From: Rhodanobacter soli
GTDB lineage: Bacteria > Pseudomonadota > Gammaproteobacteria > Xanthomonadales > Rhodanobacteraceae
Reading direction: 5' to 3'
Assembly (NCBI RefSeq): GCF_040548735.1
Contig: NZ_JBEPSD010000003.1
Span: forward strand, 310,001-374,000
Length of the DNA: 64,000 nucleotides
This document shows positions 36,266 to 45,363 of this stretch, in pieces (the stretch's first letter is position 1; each line of letters starts with the position of its first letter). Both the position numbers and the translations under genes were made by a program. A model generated the notes under the pieces. The model was not told the origin of the DNA. It saw nothing but the letters and a program-made list of their open reading frames with translations, and did no database searches.

Positions 36266-38011
36266 TCAGTTCGTGGCGGCTGCGTCCACGATGTCGTTCA
36301 ACATCGCCTCGGCCTGCTCGTGGGTATGTGCGCGCAGCAACTGCGCGGCGTGGCGGCGCAGGTGGGCGTGGTCGAGCGTGGCCAGGCGGTCGCGCACCTG
36401 CAGGATCTGCGCCGGGTGCATGCTGAATTCATCGAGCCCGAGCAGCAGCAGCAGCGCGGTGAAGTTCACGTCGCCGGCGATCTCGCCGCACAGGCTGACC
36501 GGCTTCCCGGCGCGGCGGCCGGCGCTGAGCACGTGCGAGATCAGCCGCAGCAGCGCCGGCTGCAGCGGGTTGTAGATGTTTTCCAGCGCGTCGTTGCCGC
36601 GGTCGGCGGCGAGGACGTACTGGGCCAGGTCGTTGGTGCCGATGGCCAGGAAGTCGGCGTGCTCCAGCAGGGCGCGCACGTTGATCGCCGCCGCCGGCAC
36701 CTCGATCATCGCGCCCAGCGGCAGTTTCTCCGGCAGGTCGATGGCTTCGCGCTTCAGGTCCTGCCGTGCCAGCTTGAACAGCGTGCGCACCGCGATCAGC
36801 TCGTCGGGCTGGGTCACCATCGGCACCAGCACGCGCATGGGGCCGTAGCAGGCGGCGCGCAGGATCGCGCGGATCTGCGTGGTGAACACCGCCGGATAGC
36901 GCAGCGACAGGCGCACGCCGCGCACGCCGAGCGCGGGATTGTCCTCGCCGCGCAGGGTGAGTCCGGCGGCATCGGCCTTGTCGGCGCCCAGGTCCAGCGT
37001 GCGGATGGTCACCGGCAGGCCGCCCATGCCCATCACCAGGTCGCGGTAGGCGATGAACTGCTCGTCTTCCGACGGCAGGCCCTTGTGCTTGAGGAACAGG
37101 AATTCGGTGCGGTACAGGCCCACGCCGTCGGCGCCGCGGGCGCGCGCCATCGCCACGTCGGCGGGCGTTTCGGCGTTCGCCAGCAGCGCGATCTCGACGC
37201 CGTCGCGGGTGCGCGTGGGCGCGTTCGCCAGCTTGGCCAGGCGACGGCCTTCGGCCACGGCCTCGCGCTGCCATGCGCGATAGCGCGACAGGTCCTGCGC
37301 GGCCGGATGCACGATCGCCTCGCCGCGCTCGGCATCGAGCAGGATCAGGTCGTCGTCGTGGATGTTCGACAGCGCGTCGCGGGTGCCCACCAGCATCGGC
37401 AGGCCGAGGCTGCGCGCCAGGATCGCGCTGTGCGAATACGCGCTGCCGGAGCTGGCGACCACGCCGAGCAGGCCGTTGCCGGCCAGCTGCGCCATGTCGC
37501 CCGGCGCGATGTTGTCGGCGATCAGGATCTCGCCCACGCGCGCGGCCAGCTTGCGCTCCTCCGGGCTGGTCTGCCGCTGCAGCGCGGAGATCACCCGGTT
37601 GATCACCTGCTCGACGTCTTCCTTGCGGCTGCGCAGGTAGGGATCGTCCATCGCCTCGAACACGGCGGACAGGCGGTCGCGCTGCTTCTTCAGCGCGGCG
37701 CCGGGACGGTAGTGGCCGATCTTTACCAGGTCGTCCAGTCCGCGCAGCAGTTCCGCATCGTCCAGCAGCAGGCTGTGCGCGTCGATGAATTCGTTGACCT
37801 CGCGCGCCAGCGCGCCGTGCAGCTTGCCGCGCAGCTCGCGCAGTTCCTGCCGCGCGGTGTCCAGCGCCTGGTGCAGCTTCGCCAGTTCGCCCTCGATCTC
37901 GTGCTCGGCCAGCGGGCGGGTGTCCACCGTGTAGCGGCTGGGCTGCACCAGCCGGGCACGGCCCAGCGCCATGCCGTGAGCGGCGATGGTGCCGTGGAGG
38001 ATGTGTCTCAC
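36266..38011 (-). CDS. ptsI: PTS enzyme I (PEP-protein phosphotransferase)
   Basis: 581 residues. The phospho-histidine is H194 in GSAYSHSAILARSLG, and C508 in SLCGEIAGD closes the PEP site. The enzyme takes phosphate from PEP to HPr. The start is GTG 38011, just after AAGGAGCC; upstream of it lies a repeat-bearing spacer. It is the last gene of the hprK-rapZ-EIIA-HPr-EI row. No sugar-specific EIIBC is nearby, so this PTS looks regulatory, as in other Xanthomonadales. Confidence 0.94.
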   Translation of the reverse strand: MRHILHGTIAAHGMALGRARLVQPSRYTVDTRPLAEHEIEGELAKLHQALDTARQELRELRGKLHGALAREVNEFIDAHSLLLDDAELLRGLDDLVKIGHYRPGAALKKQRDRLSAVFEAMDDPYLRSRKEDVEQVINRVISALQRQTSPEERKLAARVGEILIADNIAPGDMAQLAGNGLLGVVASSGSAYSHSAILARSLGLPMLVGTRDALSNIHDDDLILLDAERGEAIVHPAAQDLSRYRAWQREAVAEGRRLAKLANAPTRTRDGVEIALLANAETPADVAMARARGADGVGLYRTEFLFLKHKGLPSEDEQFIAYRDLVMGMGGLPVTIRTLDLGADKADAAGLTLRGEDNPALGVRGVRLSLRYPAVFTTQIRAILRAACYGPMRVLVPMVTQPDELIAVRTLFKLARQDLKREAIDLPEKLPLGAMIEVPAAAINVRALLEHADFLAIGTNDLAQYVLAADRGNDALENIYNPLQPALLRLISHVLSAGRRAGKPVSLCGEIAGDVNFTALLLLLGLDEFSMHPAQILQVRDRLATLDHAHLRRHAAQLLRAHTHEQAEAMLNDIVDAAATN

Positions 38012-38029
38012 CGGTGGCTCCTTGCGGAG

Positions 38030-38149
38030 CCGGGAATCGAGGGTCGGGAACGGGGAGTTGGCAAAGCCGGCAGCATGAGGCCGACGGCGAACCGCCAGCC
38101 CGCGCGCGCTCTGCTTCCACCGGTTCCCCATTCCCGATTTCCGATTCCC
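38030..38149. repeat. Imperfect inverted repeat of GGGAATCG type in the ptsH-ptsI spacer
   Basis: The left arm (38030-38056) and the complement of the right arm (38123-38149) share GGGAATCG-N4-TCGGGA-A-N-GGGGA, about 22 of 27 positions, separated by roughly 66 bp. The arms belong to a GGGAATCG-GAATGGGGAATCG motif seen again at 62765-62786. The spacer between ptsH and ptsI contains nothing else recognisable. Confidence 0.65.
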
Positions 38150-38156
38150 ATACCAG

Positions 38157-38426
38157 TCATGCTCCCTCGTCGAACTTGCGTTCGAACAGCTGAACCACGG
38201 CGGCCAGCGCGGATTCCTCGTCCGGCCCGTCGACGCGAACGGTCAGCGGGCTGCCGAGGCCGGCGGCCAGCATCATCACGCCCATGATGCTTTGCGCGTT
38301 GACCTCGCGGCCCTTGCTGACCAGCCACACGGTGGATTTGAAACCCTGTACCAGTTGCACCAGCTTGGCCGAGGCGCGGGCGTGCAGTCCCAGCTTGTTG
38401 GTGATGACGATGTCTTGCTCACGCAT
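38157..38426 (-). CDS. ptsH: Phosphocarrier protein HPr
   Basis: 89 residues. H15 in KLGLHARASAK is the EI-phosphorylated histidine and S46 in NAQSIMGVMML is the HprK target; both sit at their standard numbers. So HPr can be phosphorylated by EI at His and by HprK at Ser, which ties the two branches in this cluster together. Its start overlaps the EIIA gene stop by 8 bp, so both are translated together. ATG 38426 gives the standard HPr N-terminus. Confidence 0.95.
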   Translation of the reverse strand: MREQDIVITNKLGLHARASAKLVQLVQGFKSTVWLVSKGREVNAQSIMGVMMLAAGLGSPLTVRVDGPDEESALAAVVQLFERKFDEGA

Positions 38427-38811
38427 GGTCGATGAAGATTCCCCCGCGGCCACCGCTGGCGGCGATCTCGGCCAGTTCGTCCAGTGGTTTTTCCGCATAG
38501 TTGAGTACGCGCAGCAGCATCGGCAGGTTGAGGCCGGAGACGCAGCGAAGATGCACGCCGAGCGCGCCCAGCGACAGGCCGATATTGCACGGCGTGGCGC
38601 CGTACAGATCGGCCAGGATCAACACGCCGTCGCCCTGGTCGAGTTCGCGCGCGTGATGTGCGGTAAGCGTGCGCATCACGTCCGGGTCGGCGCTGGGCGG
38701 CACTTCCACCGCGGCCACCTGCAGCGGCAGCCTCGGCATCACGTGATGCGCCGCGGAGATCAGCGCGTGGCCGACCGCCTCATGGGTCATCAGCAGCACG
38801 CCGACGCTCAT
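38419..38811 (-). CDS. PTS EIIA, mannose family (EIIA-Man type)
   Basis: 130 residues. H10 in VLLMTHEAVG is the phospho-histidine; ILADLYGATPCNIGL is the conserved second motif. It receives phosphate from HPr. No EIIB, EIIC or EIID of the mannose family is adjacent, so it probably works as a regulatory output. It sits between rapZ and ptsH in one direction. Confidence 0.9.
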   Translation of the reverse strand: MSVGVLLMTHEAVGHALISAAHHVMPRLPLQVAAVEVPPSADPDVMRTLTAHHARELDQGDGVLILADLYGATPCNIGLSLGALGVHLRCVSGLNLPMLLRVLNYAEKPLDELAEIAASGGRGGIFIDHA

Positions 38812-38848
38812 GGCCGGCGGCCCGAGATGTTTGCAGGAGCCGTCATCA

Positions 38849-39754
38849 TCACTCCAGCTCGCGATGGAAGGTGAGCACGCCTTCGCGGCGATCGCGATAG
38901 TGCGCGGCGAGCTTCTCGACCAGGTAGACCGAACGGTGCCTGCCGCCGGTGCAGCCGATCGAGATGGTCACGTAACTGCGGTCGTCCTGTTCGAAGCGCG
39001 GCAGCCAGGCGTCCAGCCAGCGCGCGGTGTCGGCGAAGTATTCGCCGACCAGCGGTTCCGCATCGAGGAACTCGCGCACCGGCGCATCCTTGCCCGACAG
39101 CGGGCGCAGGCGCGGGTGCCAGTGCGGGTTCGGCAGGCAGCGCGCATCGAACACGAAGTCCGCGTCCAGCGGCAGCCCGCGCTTGAACGCGAACGACTGG
39201 AACATCAGGGTCAGCCCTTCGGTGGCCTGCGCGTAGCCGGTGGCGACCAGCCGGCGCAGCTGGTGGACATTGAGTTCGCTGGAGTCGATCACCTTTTCGG
39301 CGATCGCCATCAGCGGGCGCAGCAGCCGGCGTTCCTCGACGATCGCGTCCGCCAGCGATACGCCACGGGTGGCCAGCGGATGACGGCGGCGGGTTTCCGA
39401 ATAGCGCTTGATCAGCACTTCGTCGCGGCAATCCAGAAAAATCAGATGCACCTGCACGCCGGCCGCGGCCAGTTCCGACAGCACGGTCGGCATGTGCGCG
39501 AAATCGGTGCCGCGGTTGCGCACGTCCACGCCCACGGCGATGCGCCGCGGCCGGCCGCGGCGGTCGCCACTGATGGCTGCGTTGACCAGTTGCGGCAGCA
39601 GCACCGAAGGCAGGTTGTCGACGCAGTAAAACTCCAGGTCCTCCAGCGCGCGCAGCGCCACCGTCTTGCCGCCGCCGGACATGCCGGTCAGCACGATCAG
39701 GTGGACCTCGTGCGGGTCGGTCAGCGGGTTGGGCGGGGGGATGTCGTCACTCAT
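38849..39754 (-). CDS. rapZ: RapZ, RNase adapter protein
   Basis: 301 residues. The P-loop reads TGMSGGGKTVALRALED, close to GxSGxGKS; the C-terminal part has GCTGGRHRSVYLVEKLA, the RNA/ligand-binding signature. In E. coli RapZ directs RNase E to the GlmZ small RNA and senses glucosamine-6-phosphate. The gene starts 4 bp after the hprK stop. Confidence 0.93.
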   Translation of the reverse strand: MSDDIPPPNPLTDPHEVHLIVLTGMSGGGKTVALRALEDLEFYCVDNLPSVLLPQLVNAAISGDRRGRPRRIAVGVDVRNRGTDFAHMPTVLSELAAAGVQVHLIFLDCRDEVLIKRYSETRRRHPLATRGVSLADAIVEERRLLRPLMAIAEKVIDSSELNVHQLRRLVATGYAQATEGLTLMFQSFAFKRGLPLDADFVFDARCLPNPHWHPRLRPLSGKDAPVREFLDAEPLVGEYFADTARWLDAWLPRFEQDDRSYVTISIGCTGGRHRSVYLVEKLAAHYRDRREGVLTFHRELE

Positions 39755-39758
39755 GCTT

Positions 39759-40709
39759 TCACCATGGAGGCAAACGGCGCAGCTGGTGCGCCTGGCGGTC
39801 GATGAAGGTCTGCGCCGGGTCGATGCCCTTGCTCTTCAACGCATGGTTGCGCACGGCGGCCTCGACCAGCACCGCCAGGTTGCGGCCCGACGCCACCGGG
39901 AGGGTGATCATCGGCACCTGCACGTCGAATATCTCGCGGTGGCCGATGTCGCCGGTGAGGCGGGTCAGCGCGTCGGTCTCCTCGCCGTCGCGCAGCGGCT
40001 TGAGGTGGACCACCAGGCGCAGGTACTTGGACGTCTTGACCGACATGTGGCCGAACATCTCGCGCACGTTGAGCACGCCCAGCCCGCGCACTTCCAGCAG
40101 GTCCTGCAGCAGCTCGGGACAGGTGCCGTCGATCACGTCCGGTGCGATCAGGGTGAATTCGGTGGCGTCGTCGGCGACCAGCCGGTGGCCGCGGCTGATC
40201 AGTTCCAGCGCCAGCTCGCTCTTGCCGGAGCCGGCCTCGCCGGTGATCAGCACGCCGATGGAGAACACTTCCAGGAACACGCCGTGCAGGGTGGTCTTGG
40301 CCGCCAGCATGCGCGCCAGGTGGTACTGCAGGTAAGTCAGCAGTTCGTGGCCGCGCTTGGGACTGATCCACAGCGGCGTGTTGGTTTCCTCAGCCACCTC
40401 GCGCAGGTCGGCCGGCACGGTCTGGTCCTTGGTCACGATGAGCGCCACCGGCTGGTAGGCGGCGATCTTGTGCATCACCTCCCAGCGCTGGCGCGAGTCC
40501 AGCCCGTCGAGGAAGTTCAGCTCCTCCGAGCCGATGATCTGGATCTTGTTCGGATAGATGACGTTGAGGTAGCCGATCAGCGACGGCCGGCGCGCCTGCG
40601 CCACGCCCGGCTCGAGCACGCGCGACTCCCCGCGCATGCCGGACACCCAGCGCAGGGCCATGCGTTCGTGAACGCCATCGTAGAGTTGTCGCGCGCTGAT
40701 CCGATCCAA
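39759..40709 (-). CDS. hprK: HPr kinase/phosphorylase
   Basis: 316 residues. The N-terminal half follows the HprK pattern ([33 protein letters not shown]), and the C-terminal kinase domain has the P-loop [12 protein letters not shown] and the HprK signature around [15 protein letters not shown]. It phosphorylates HPr at S46 and removes it again. The best start is TTG 40709, which follows AAAGGACC and gives the length of Xanthomonas HprK; no ATG gives the family N-terminus. A terminator separates it from hpf, so it needs its own promoter. Confidence 0.92.
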   Translation of the reverse strand: MDRISARQLYDGVHERMALRWVSGMRGESRVLEPGVAQARRPSLIGYLNVIYPNKIQIIGSEELNFLDGLDSRQRWEVMHKIAAYQPVALIVTKDQTVPADLREVAEETNTPLWISPKRGHELLTYLQYHLARMLAAKTTLHGVFLEVFSIGVLITGEAGSGKSELALELISRGHRLVADDATEFTLIAPDVIDGTCPELLQDLLEVRGLGVLNVREMFGHMSVKTSKYLRLVVHLKPLRDGEETDALTRLTGDIGHREIFDVQVPMITLPVASGRNLAVLVEAAVRNHALKSKGIDPAQTFIDRQAHQLRRLPPW

Positions 40710-40803
40710 ACCTGGGGTCCTTTCGCCGCATGTCGATGCCCGACGGGCCTTTGCGGCGGCATGACCATTGTGCCAGCTTGGACGGATACGCGTGTTCAGA
40801 GCG

Positions 40804-40834
40804 GAAAACGGCCCGCCCTGGAACGGGCGGGCCG
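40804..40834 (-). terminator. Rho-independent terminator after hpf
   Basis: On the minus strand, arms CGGCCCGCCC and GGGCGGGCCG (40809-40818 and 40825-40834) close around GTTCCA and are followed by TTTTCCGC. It lies 24 bp beyond the hpf stop, before hprK, so it would end the kdsD-to-hpf message. Confidence 0.82.
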
Positions 40835-40857
40835 CGATCGACCGGACGCCGCCGGGA

Positions 40858-41181
40858 TCAGCCGTACTGGCGCTCTTCGCGCGCTTCGCGCTGGTGTTTG
40901 TCGGCGACCTTTTCACGGTACTTGCGCAACTGGGCGACCAGTTTGTCGAACAGCACGTCGAGGGAGGCGTACATGTCGGCCTCGGTCGCTTCGGCGTGCA
41001 GGGTGGCGCCGATGACGCCCAGGGTGCCGTCCGCGCGGTGCTGGAGCTTGTCGACCGACAGCACGATCGCAAGGCTCTTCAATTTGTCGTCGAGGCGGGT
41101 GAGGCGGTCGAGCTTGGCGGTGGCGTGGTCGCGCAGGGCCGGGGTGACTTCAATCTGCTGGCCGCTGAGTTGGAATTGCAT
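40858..41181 (-). CDS. hpf: Ribosome hibernation promoting factor (short form)
   Basis: 107 residues, the size of E. coli HPF (no long C-terminal extension). [25 protein letters not shown] and the [18 protein letters not shown] basic helix are typical. It binds the 30S decoding region and leads to 100S dimers in stationary phase. ATG 41181 follows AGAGGAGG, a very strong ribosome site. It lies 148 bp after rpoN, as in many gammaproteobacteria. Confidence 0.93.
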   Translation of the reverse strand: MQFQLSGQQIEVTPALRDHATAKLDRLTRLDDKLKSLAIVLSVDKLQHRADGTLGVIGATLHAEATEADMYASLDVLFDKLVAQLRKYREKVADKHQREAREERQYG

Positions 41182-41329
41182 GGGGCGCCTCCTCTGGTGG
41201 TGCAGTGCCGCTTTTCGCGGCGGGGTGGACATGCCGGGCCCGGGGGCCGGGCACATCGTCAATCACTCTCTAGCAGGTATGGGAGCGCTTTTCCGTTAAC
41301 CAAGTTCCCGCGTGTGTCCCTGGTGACAA

Positions 41330-42787
41330 TCAGCTGGCGCGCTGGCGCTCGCTGGACGTGGGAATGCGCAGTCCTTCCCGGTACTTGGCGACGGTGCGGC
41401 GGGCGACCTGGATGCCCTTGCGCTGCAATTCCTCGGCGATCGCCAGGTCGGACAACGGCTTGCGCACGTCCTCGGCCTCGATCAGCTTGCGCAGCATGGC
41501 CTGGATCGCGGTGGCCGAGGCGCTGCCGCCGTCCTCGGTGGAGACGCCGCTGGAAAAGAAGTATTTCAACTCGAACGTGCCGCGCGGGGTGTGCATGTAC
41601 TTGCGGGTGGTGACGCGCGAAATGGTGGATTCGTGCATGCCCACTTCCTCGGCCACCTCGCGCAGCACCAGCGGGTGCATGGCTTCGGGGCCGTAGTCGA
41701 GGAAGGCGCTTTGCCGCCGCACGATCGCCTCGGCGACCTTGAGCAGGGTCTCGGCGCGCGATTCCAGGCTCTTGATCAGCCAGCGCGCCTCCTGCAGCTG
41801 GCCGCGCATCCAGCTGGCATCCTCGCCGCGGGCCTGGGCGATCAGGCCGCAGTAGTGCTGGTTCAGGCCCAGCCGCGGCTGCGCGTCCGGGTTCAGGCTG
41901 ACCCGCCAGCGGCTGCCGTCGCGCAGCGCGTAGACGTCCGGTGCGACGTATTCCACCGGGGTGGCGTCGAGCGCTGCACCCGGACGCGGATCGAGGCTGC
42001 GGATCAGCACGGCGGCCGCCGCCACGTCGTCTTCGCTGGCGCGCAGGCGCCGCGCCAGTCGGGCGACGTCGTTGCGCGCGAGCAGGTCGAGTTCGGCGTC
42101 GACGATGCGCAGCGCCAGGTCGCGCTGCGGCGTATCCGGGTCGAACTGCTCCAGTTGCACGCGCAGGCAGTCGCGCAAGTCGAGGCTGCCCACGCCGGTG
42201 GGATCGAAGCCCTGCAGCCGGCGGCGCACGGCCTCGACCTCCTCGACGCTGGCGTTGAAGTCGGCGGGCAGGGCGGCGAGCACCGCCTCCAGCCCTTCAC
42301 CCAGGTAGCCGGCGGGATTGAGCGCGTCGATCAGCACGGTGGCGATCAGGTGCTGGCGCGGGTTGAATGAGGCCAGGTTGAGCTGCCACAGCAGGTGCTG
42401 CTGCAGCGTTTCCGGCGCGGCGTTCTGCGGCTCGAAATCGTCGTCGCCGCGCGCGCTGCTGTTGCTGTTGCCCCCGTTGTTGCTGGAGAAGTCGATCGGC
42501 GTTTCGGCCACGCCGCCGCCGTCCGACCAGTCACCGGCGTCGCCGTCGTCATTGTTGCTGGCGGCGACCGCCTCGACGCTGGGGTATTCGCTTTCGGTCT
42601 CGACGCTCTCGGTCGCCTCGTCGTCCTCGACTTCCTCCGCGAATTCCAGCAGCGGGTTGCTTTCGGCGATCTGCCGCAGTTCGGTTTCCAGCTCCAGTTG
42701 CGACAGTTGCAGCAAGCGTATCGCCTGCTGCAGTTGCGGCGTCAGGGTCAGTTGCTGGTGGAGGCGAAACTGTAGCGCGGGTTTCAT
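41330..42787 (-). CDS. rpoN: Sigma-54 RNA polymerase factor
   Basis: 485 residues. Region I (LHQQLTLTPQLQQAIRLLQLS) starts at the N-terminus, then an acidic, Asn/Ser-rich region II, then the core-binding part and the DNA-binding region with EVGMHESTISRVTTRKYM and the RpoN box ARRTVAKYRE. It directs transcription at -24/-12 promoters with bacterial enhancer-binding proteins. ATG 42787 is used. Region II here is long and acidic (residues 55-120). Confidence 0.95.
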   Translation of the reverse strand: MKPALQFRLHQQLTLTPQLQQAIRLLQLSQLELETELRQIAESNPLLEFAEEVEDDEATESVETESEYPSVEAVAASNNDDGDAGDWSDGGGVAETPIDFSSNNGGNSNSSARGDDDFEPQNAAPETLQQHLLWQLNLASFNPRQHLIATVLIDALNPAGYLGEGLEAVLAALPADFNASVEEVEAVRRRLQGFDPTGVGSLDLRDCLRVQLEQFDPDTPQRDLALRIVDAELDLLARNDVARLARRLRASEDDVAAAAVLIRSLDPRPGAALDATPVEYVAPDVYALRDGSRWRVSLNPDAQPRLGLNQHYCGLIAQARGEDASWMRGQLQEARWLIKSLESRAETLLKVAEAIVRRQSAFLDYGPEAMHPLVLREVAEEVGMHESTISRVTTRKYMHTPRGTFELKYFFSSGVSTEDGGSASATAIQAMLRKLIEAEDVRKPLSDLAIAEELQRKGIQVARRTVAKYREGLRIPTSSERQRAS

Positions 42788-42884
42788 GCCAGCCGGATCG
42801 AAGGAAGTCGCGACCATCGTAACGCTTGCCCGCAGGTGCGGCCATAGCTGCGGTCCGCAGCAAAAGCGGACCGCGACAGGTAAT

Positions 42885-43604
42885 TCAGAGCCGGAATTCG
42901 CGGCCCAGGTAAACCTCGCGCACCTTCTCGTCGGCGAGGATGTGCGCCGGGGTGCCGCGCGACAGCACCTCGCCGTCGTTCAGGATGTAGGCGCGGTCGC
43001 AGATGCCCAGGGTTTCGCGCACGTTGTGGTCGGTGATCAGCACGCCGATGCCGCGCTCCTTCAGGTGCCGCACGATGCGCTGGATCTCGCCGACCGAGAT
43101 CGGGTCGACCCCGGCGAACGGTTCGTCCAGCAGCATGTAGCGCGGGTTGGCGGCCAGCGCGCGGGCGATCTCGACCCGGCGCCGCTCGCCGCCGGACAGG
43201 CTGATGCCCTTCTGCCCGGCGATGTGGGCGATCTTCAGTTCGTCCAGCAGGTTTTCCAGCTCGGCGCCGCGCTGCTGTTCGCTGAGCCCGTCGCGCAGTT
43301 CCAGCACGGCCATGATGTTGTCGGCCACGCTGAGCCGGCGGAACACCGACGCCTCCTGCGGCAGGTAGCCGATGCCGAGCCGGGCGCGCGCATGCATCGG
43401 CAGGCCGGTGATGTCCCGCTTGTCCAGCTTGATCGTGCCGCCATCGGCCTCGATCAGGCCGACCACCATGTAGAAGCAGGTGGTCTTGCCGGCGCCGTTG
43501 GGGCCAAGCAGGCCGACCACCTCGCCTTCGCGGATCGAGAAGCCGAAATCGCGAACGACCTGGCGCGCCTTGAAGCTTTTCTGCAGACCTTCGGCGGAGA
43601 GCAC
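42885..43604 (-). CDS. lptB: LptB, LPS export ABC transporter ATPase
   Basis: 239 residues. Walker [14 protein letters not shown], signature [13 protein letters not shown], Walker [11 protein letters not shown], as in LptB. It works with LptF/LptG (not in this window) to extract LPS from the inner membrane. GTG start at 43604, one base after the lptA stop. Confidence 0.95.
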   Translation of the reverse strand: MLSAEGLQKSFKARQVVRDFGFSIREGEVVGLLGPNGAGKTTCFYMVVGLIEADGGTIKLDKRDITGLPMHARARLGIGYLPQEASVFRRLSVADNIMAVLELRDGLSEQQRGAELENLLDELKIAHIAGQKGISLSGGERRRVEIARALAANPRYMLLDEPFAGVDPISVGEIQRIVRHLKERGIGVLITDHNVRETLGICDRAYILNDGEVLSRGTPAHILADEKVREVYLGREFRL

Positions 43605-43605
43605 G

Positions 43606-44220
43606 TCAGGGTTGTTCCTGCGCTGGGGCCGGACTGCTCTGCGCCGGGGCCGGCGAGGTAGAGGCCGGCGTGGATGAGGATGCGGCAGGCGTGGCCGGTT
43701 TCGGCTTGGGCTGGAAGGTCATGTGCACCATGCCATCGCCACTGCTCTCGCCGGTCATCTGGCTGGTCTGCGTGTTGTAGGTCAGCTTGTCGCCCTGGGC
43801 TTCGCCACGGCCTTTCTGCTTGACCGATGCATTGCCGGTCAGCACGGCGACCTGCTTGACGTTGTCGTAGTCGATCGCGGTGGCATCGCCCTGCATGAGG
43901 TTGCCGCTGTCATCGAGCTGTTCGATGTGGGCCGGCGTGCCGGTGATGACCACCCGCGTGACGCTGTTGTCCGCGTCCAGGTAAGCGGTGGCCAGCGCGC
44001 CGGTTGCCTTCAGGGTGCCCTGGGTGAGCAGCACGTTGCCCTTGTAGTGAATGACGCCATTGGCTTGCTGGGTTGCGTCGAATGATTTCGCCGCGATGTT
44101 CGCCGGCTTCTGGCGGTCATCCTTGCGGGCAAGCGCGGGTTGCAGCATGGCCAGTCCCAAGCCCAGGATCGCGAGCTTAACGGCTCGGCTTGGCTGGCAT
44201 GAACGTGCTGTGGACATCAT
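43606..44220 (-). CDS. lptA: LptA, periplasmic LPS transport protein
   Basis: 204 residues. The N-terminal signal segment ([18 protein letters not shown]) is followed by a beta-jellyroll with [17 protein letters not shown] and [19 protein letters not shown], as in LptA. It bridges LptC and LptD across the periplasm. The C-terminus carries an unusual Pro/Ala/Ser/Thr tail of about 35 residues after [12 protein letters not shown]. Two ATGs (44220, 44217) both fit; the start lies inside the lptC 3' end (44-bp overlap). Confidence 0.9.
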   Translation of the reverse strand: MMSTARSCQPSRAVKLAILGLGLAMLQPALARKDDRQKPANIAAKSFDATQQANGVIHYKGNVLLTQGTLKATGALATAYLDADNSVTRVVITGTPAHIEQLDDSGNLMQGDATAIDYDNVKQVAVLTGNASVKQKGRGEAQGDKLTYNTQTSQMTGESSGDGMVHMTFQPKPKPATPAASSSTPASTSPAPAQSSPAPAQEQP

Positions 44221-44779
44221 CGAGCAACTCCAGGTGCTTGTTGGTGAGGTTGGCGCGCATGCCGACCCCGCTGATTGTAGATGCTCCTTGAACGATCCGT
44301 GCCGGTGCAGCGGTCTCCAGGCGGTTTTCCTTCGGCCAGGCGGTGACATCGGAAGTATGCATCTCGGTGGCCGGCGTACTGCCGAATGCCGGCCTGTGCA
44401 TGGTCACCGGACCCTGCAGCTTGAGCAGGCTGCCATCCTTGTTGACCCAGCCGTACAACGATTCACCCTGCCAGTCAGGTGTACCGGCCTGCCTGGCCGG
44501 CAACTGGAAGGTGGGCGAGTTGAGATACAGCGAATCGTCGCCTTCGCGGCGCTCCAGGTGCGGCGCCTGCAGGCGGAAACTGGGTTGTCCCGTGGCGTTG
44601 AATTCGGTCATCCGGGCGTCGGTCAGCGTGTAGCTGGAGCGCGGCGGACCGACGAAATCGCTGGTCTTCGGTGCTGGCCCGAACCACCACAGCAGCAGTT
44701 GGGCCACGCCCGCGGCGAGCGCGATGGCGAGGGTCGCGGCCGGCAGGCGCCGGTCGCGCAGGTAGCGGCGAAGGCTCAC
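44177..44779 (-). CDS. lptC: LptC, LPS export inner-membrane-anchored protein
   Basis: 200 residues. One N-terminal membrane helix, then the LptC jellyroll with TLTDARMTEFNATGQPSFRLQAPHLE. It receives LPS from LptB2FG and passes it to LptA. GTG 44779 is preferred because it overlaps the kdsC stop by 4 bp (GTGA); a GTG 15 bases earlier is the alternative. Its 3' end overlaps lptA. Confidence 0.9.
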   Translation of the reverse strand: MSLRRYLRDRRLPAATLAIALAAGVAQLLLWWFGPAPKTSDFVGPPRSSYTLTDARMTEFNATGQPSFRLQAPHLERREGDDSLYLNSPTFQLPARQAGTPDWQGESLYGWVNKDGSLLKLQGPVTMHRPAFGSTPATEMHTSDVTAWPKENRLETAAPARIVQGASTISGVGMRANLTNKHLELLDDVHSTFMPAKPSR

Positions 44780-45315
44780 TGCCAGCGCTCCCACTCGGCG
44801 TCGCTCTTGCTCTGGGCATGCAGGATCAGGTCGCAGACCTCGCGCGCCGCGCCCATGCCGCCGCTACGCGTGGTCTGCCAGTGCGCCGCCTCGGCCACCC
44901 ACGGGTGGGCGTTCGCCACCGCCACGGCCAGCCCGGCGATGCGCATCGGCGGCAGGTCGGGCAGGTCGTCGCCGGTGAAGGCGGCCTGTTCGGGGGTGAG
45001 GTTCAACGCATCGAGCAATTCCCGCAGGCAGGCGCGCTTGTCGCTCTGGCCCTGGTAGACGTGGGCGATGTCCAGCTCCTCGGCACGCAGCGCGACCGGG
45101 TGGCTGATCCGCGCGGTGATGATGGCCACCTGCACGCCGTTCGCCTGCAGCCGCTTCAGGCCTAGCCCGTCGTGCACGTGGAACACCTTGGTCTCGCGAC
45201 CGTCTTCGCCGTACCACAGGCGCCCGTCGGTCAGCGTGCCGTCCACGTCGAACACCGCCAGGCGGATCCGCGCGGCGCGCTCGAGAATATCGGCGGTGAG
45301 GTTGGCCAGATGCAT
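44776..45315 (-). CDS. kdsC: KdsC, 3-deoxy-D-manno-octulosonate 8-phosphate phosphatase
   Basis: 179 residues. HAD motif I FDVDGTLTDGRLWYGEDG at the N-terminus, then the ITAR motif II and GDDLPDLPPMRIAGL motif III/IV, all typical of C0-HAD KdsC tetramers. It removes the phosphate from Kdo-8-P in Kdo synthesis. Start ATG 45315 is preferred over TTG 45321. It sits directly after kdsD. Confidence 0.93.
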   Translation of the reverse strand: MHLANLTADILERAARIRLAVFDVDGTLTDGRLWYGEDGRETKVFHVHDGLGLKRLQANGVQVAIITARISHPVALRAEELDIAHVYQGQSDKRACLRELLDALNLTPEQAAFTGDDLPDLPPMRIAGLAVAVANAHPWVAEAAHWQTTRSGGMGAAREVCDLILHAQSKSDAEWERWQ

Positions 45316-45363
45316 GCGCAAATCGTGGGTTCGTGCCAGGAAGGGACGGGGTTCGAAGAGGGA

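Noticed and set aside
43606-44220. 44-bp overlap of lptA with lptC as a sequencing error
   Set aside because: Both frames keep full family signatures to their ends, and overlap of these two genes with coupled translation is plausible.
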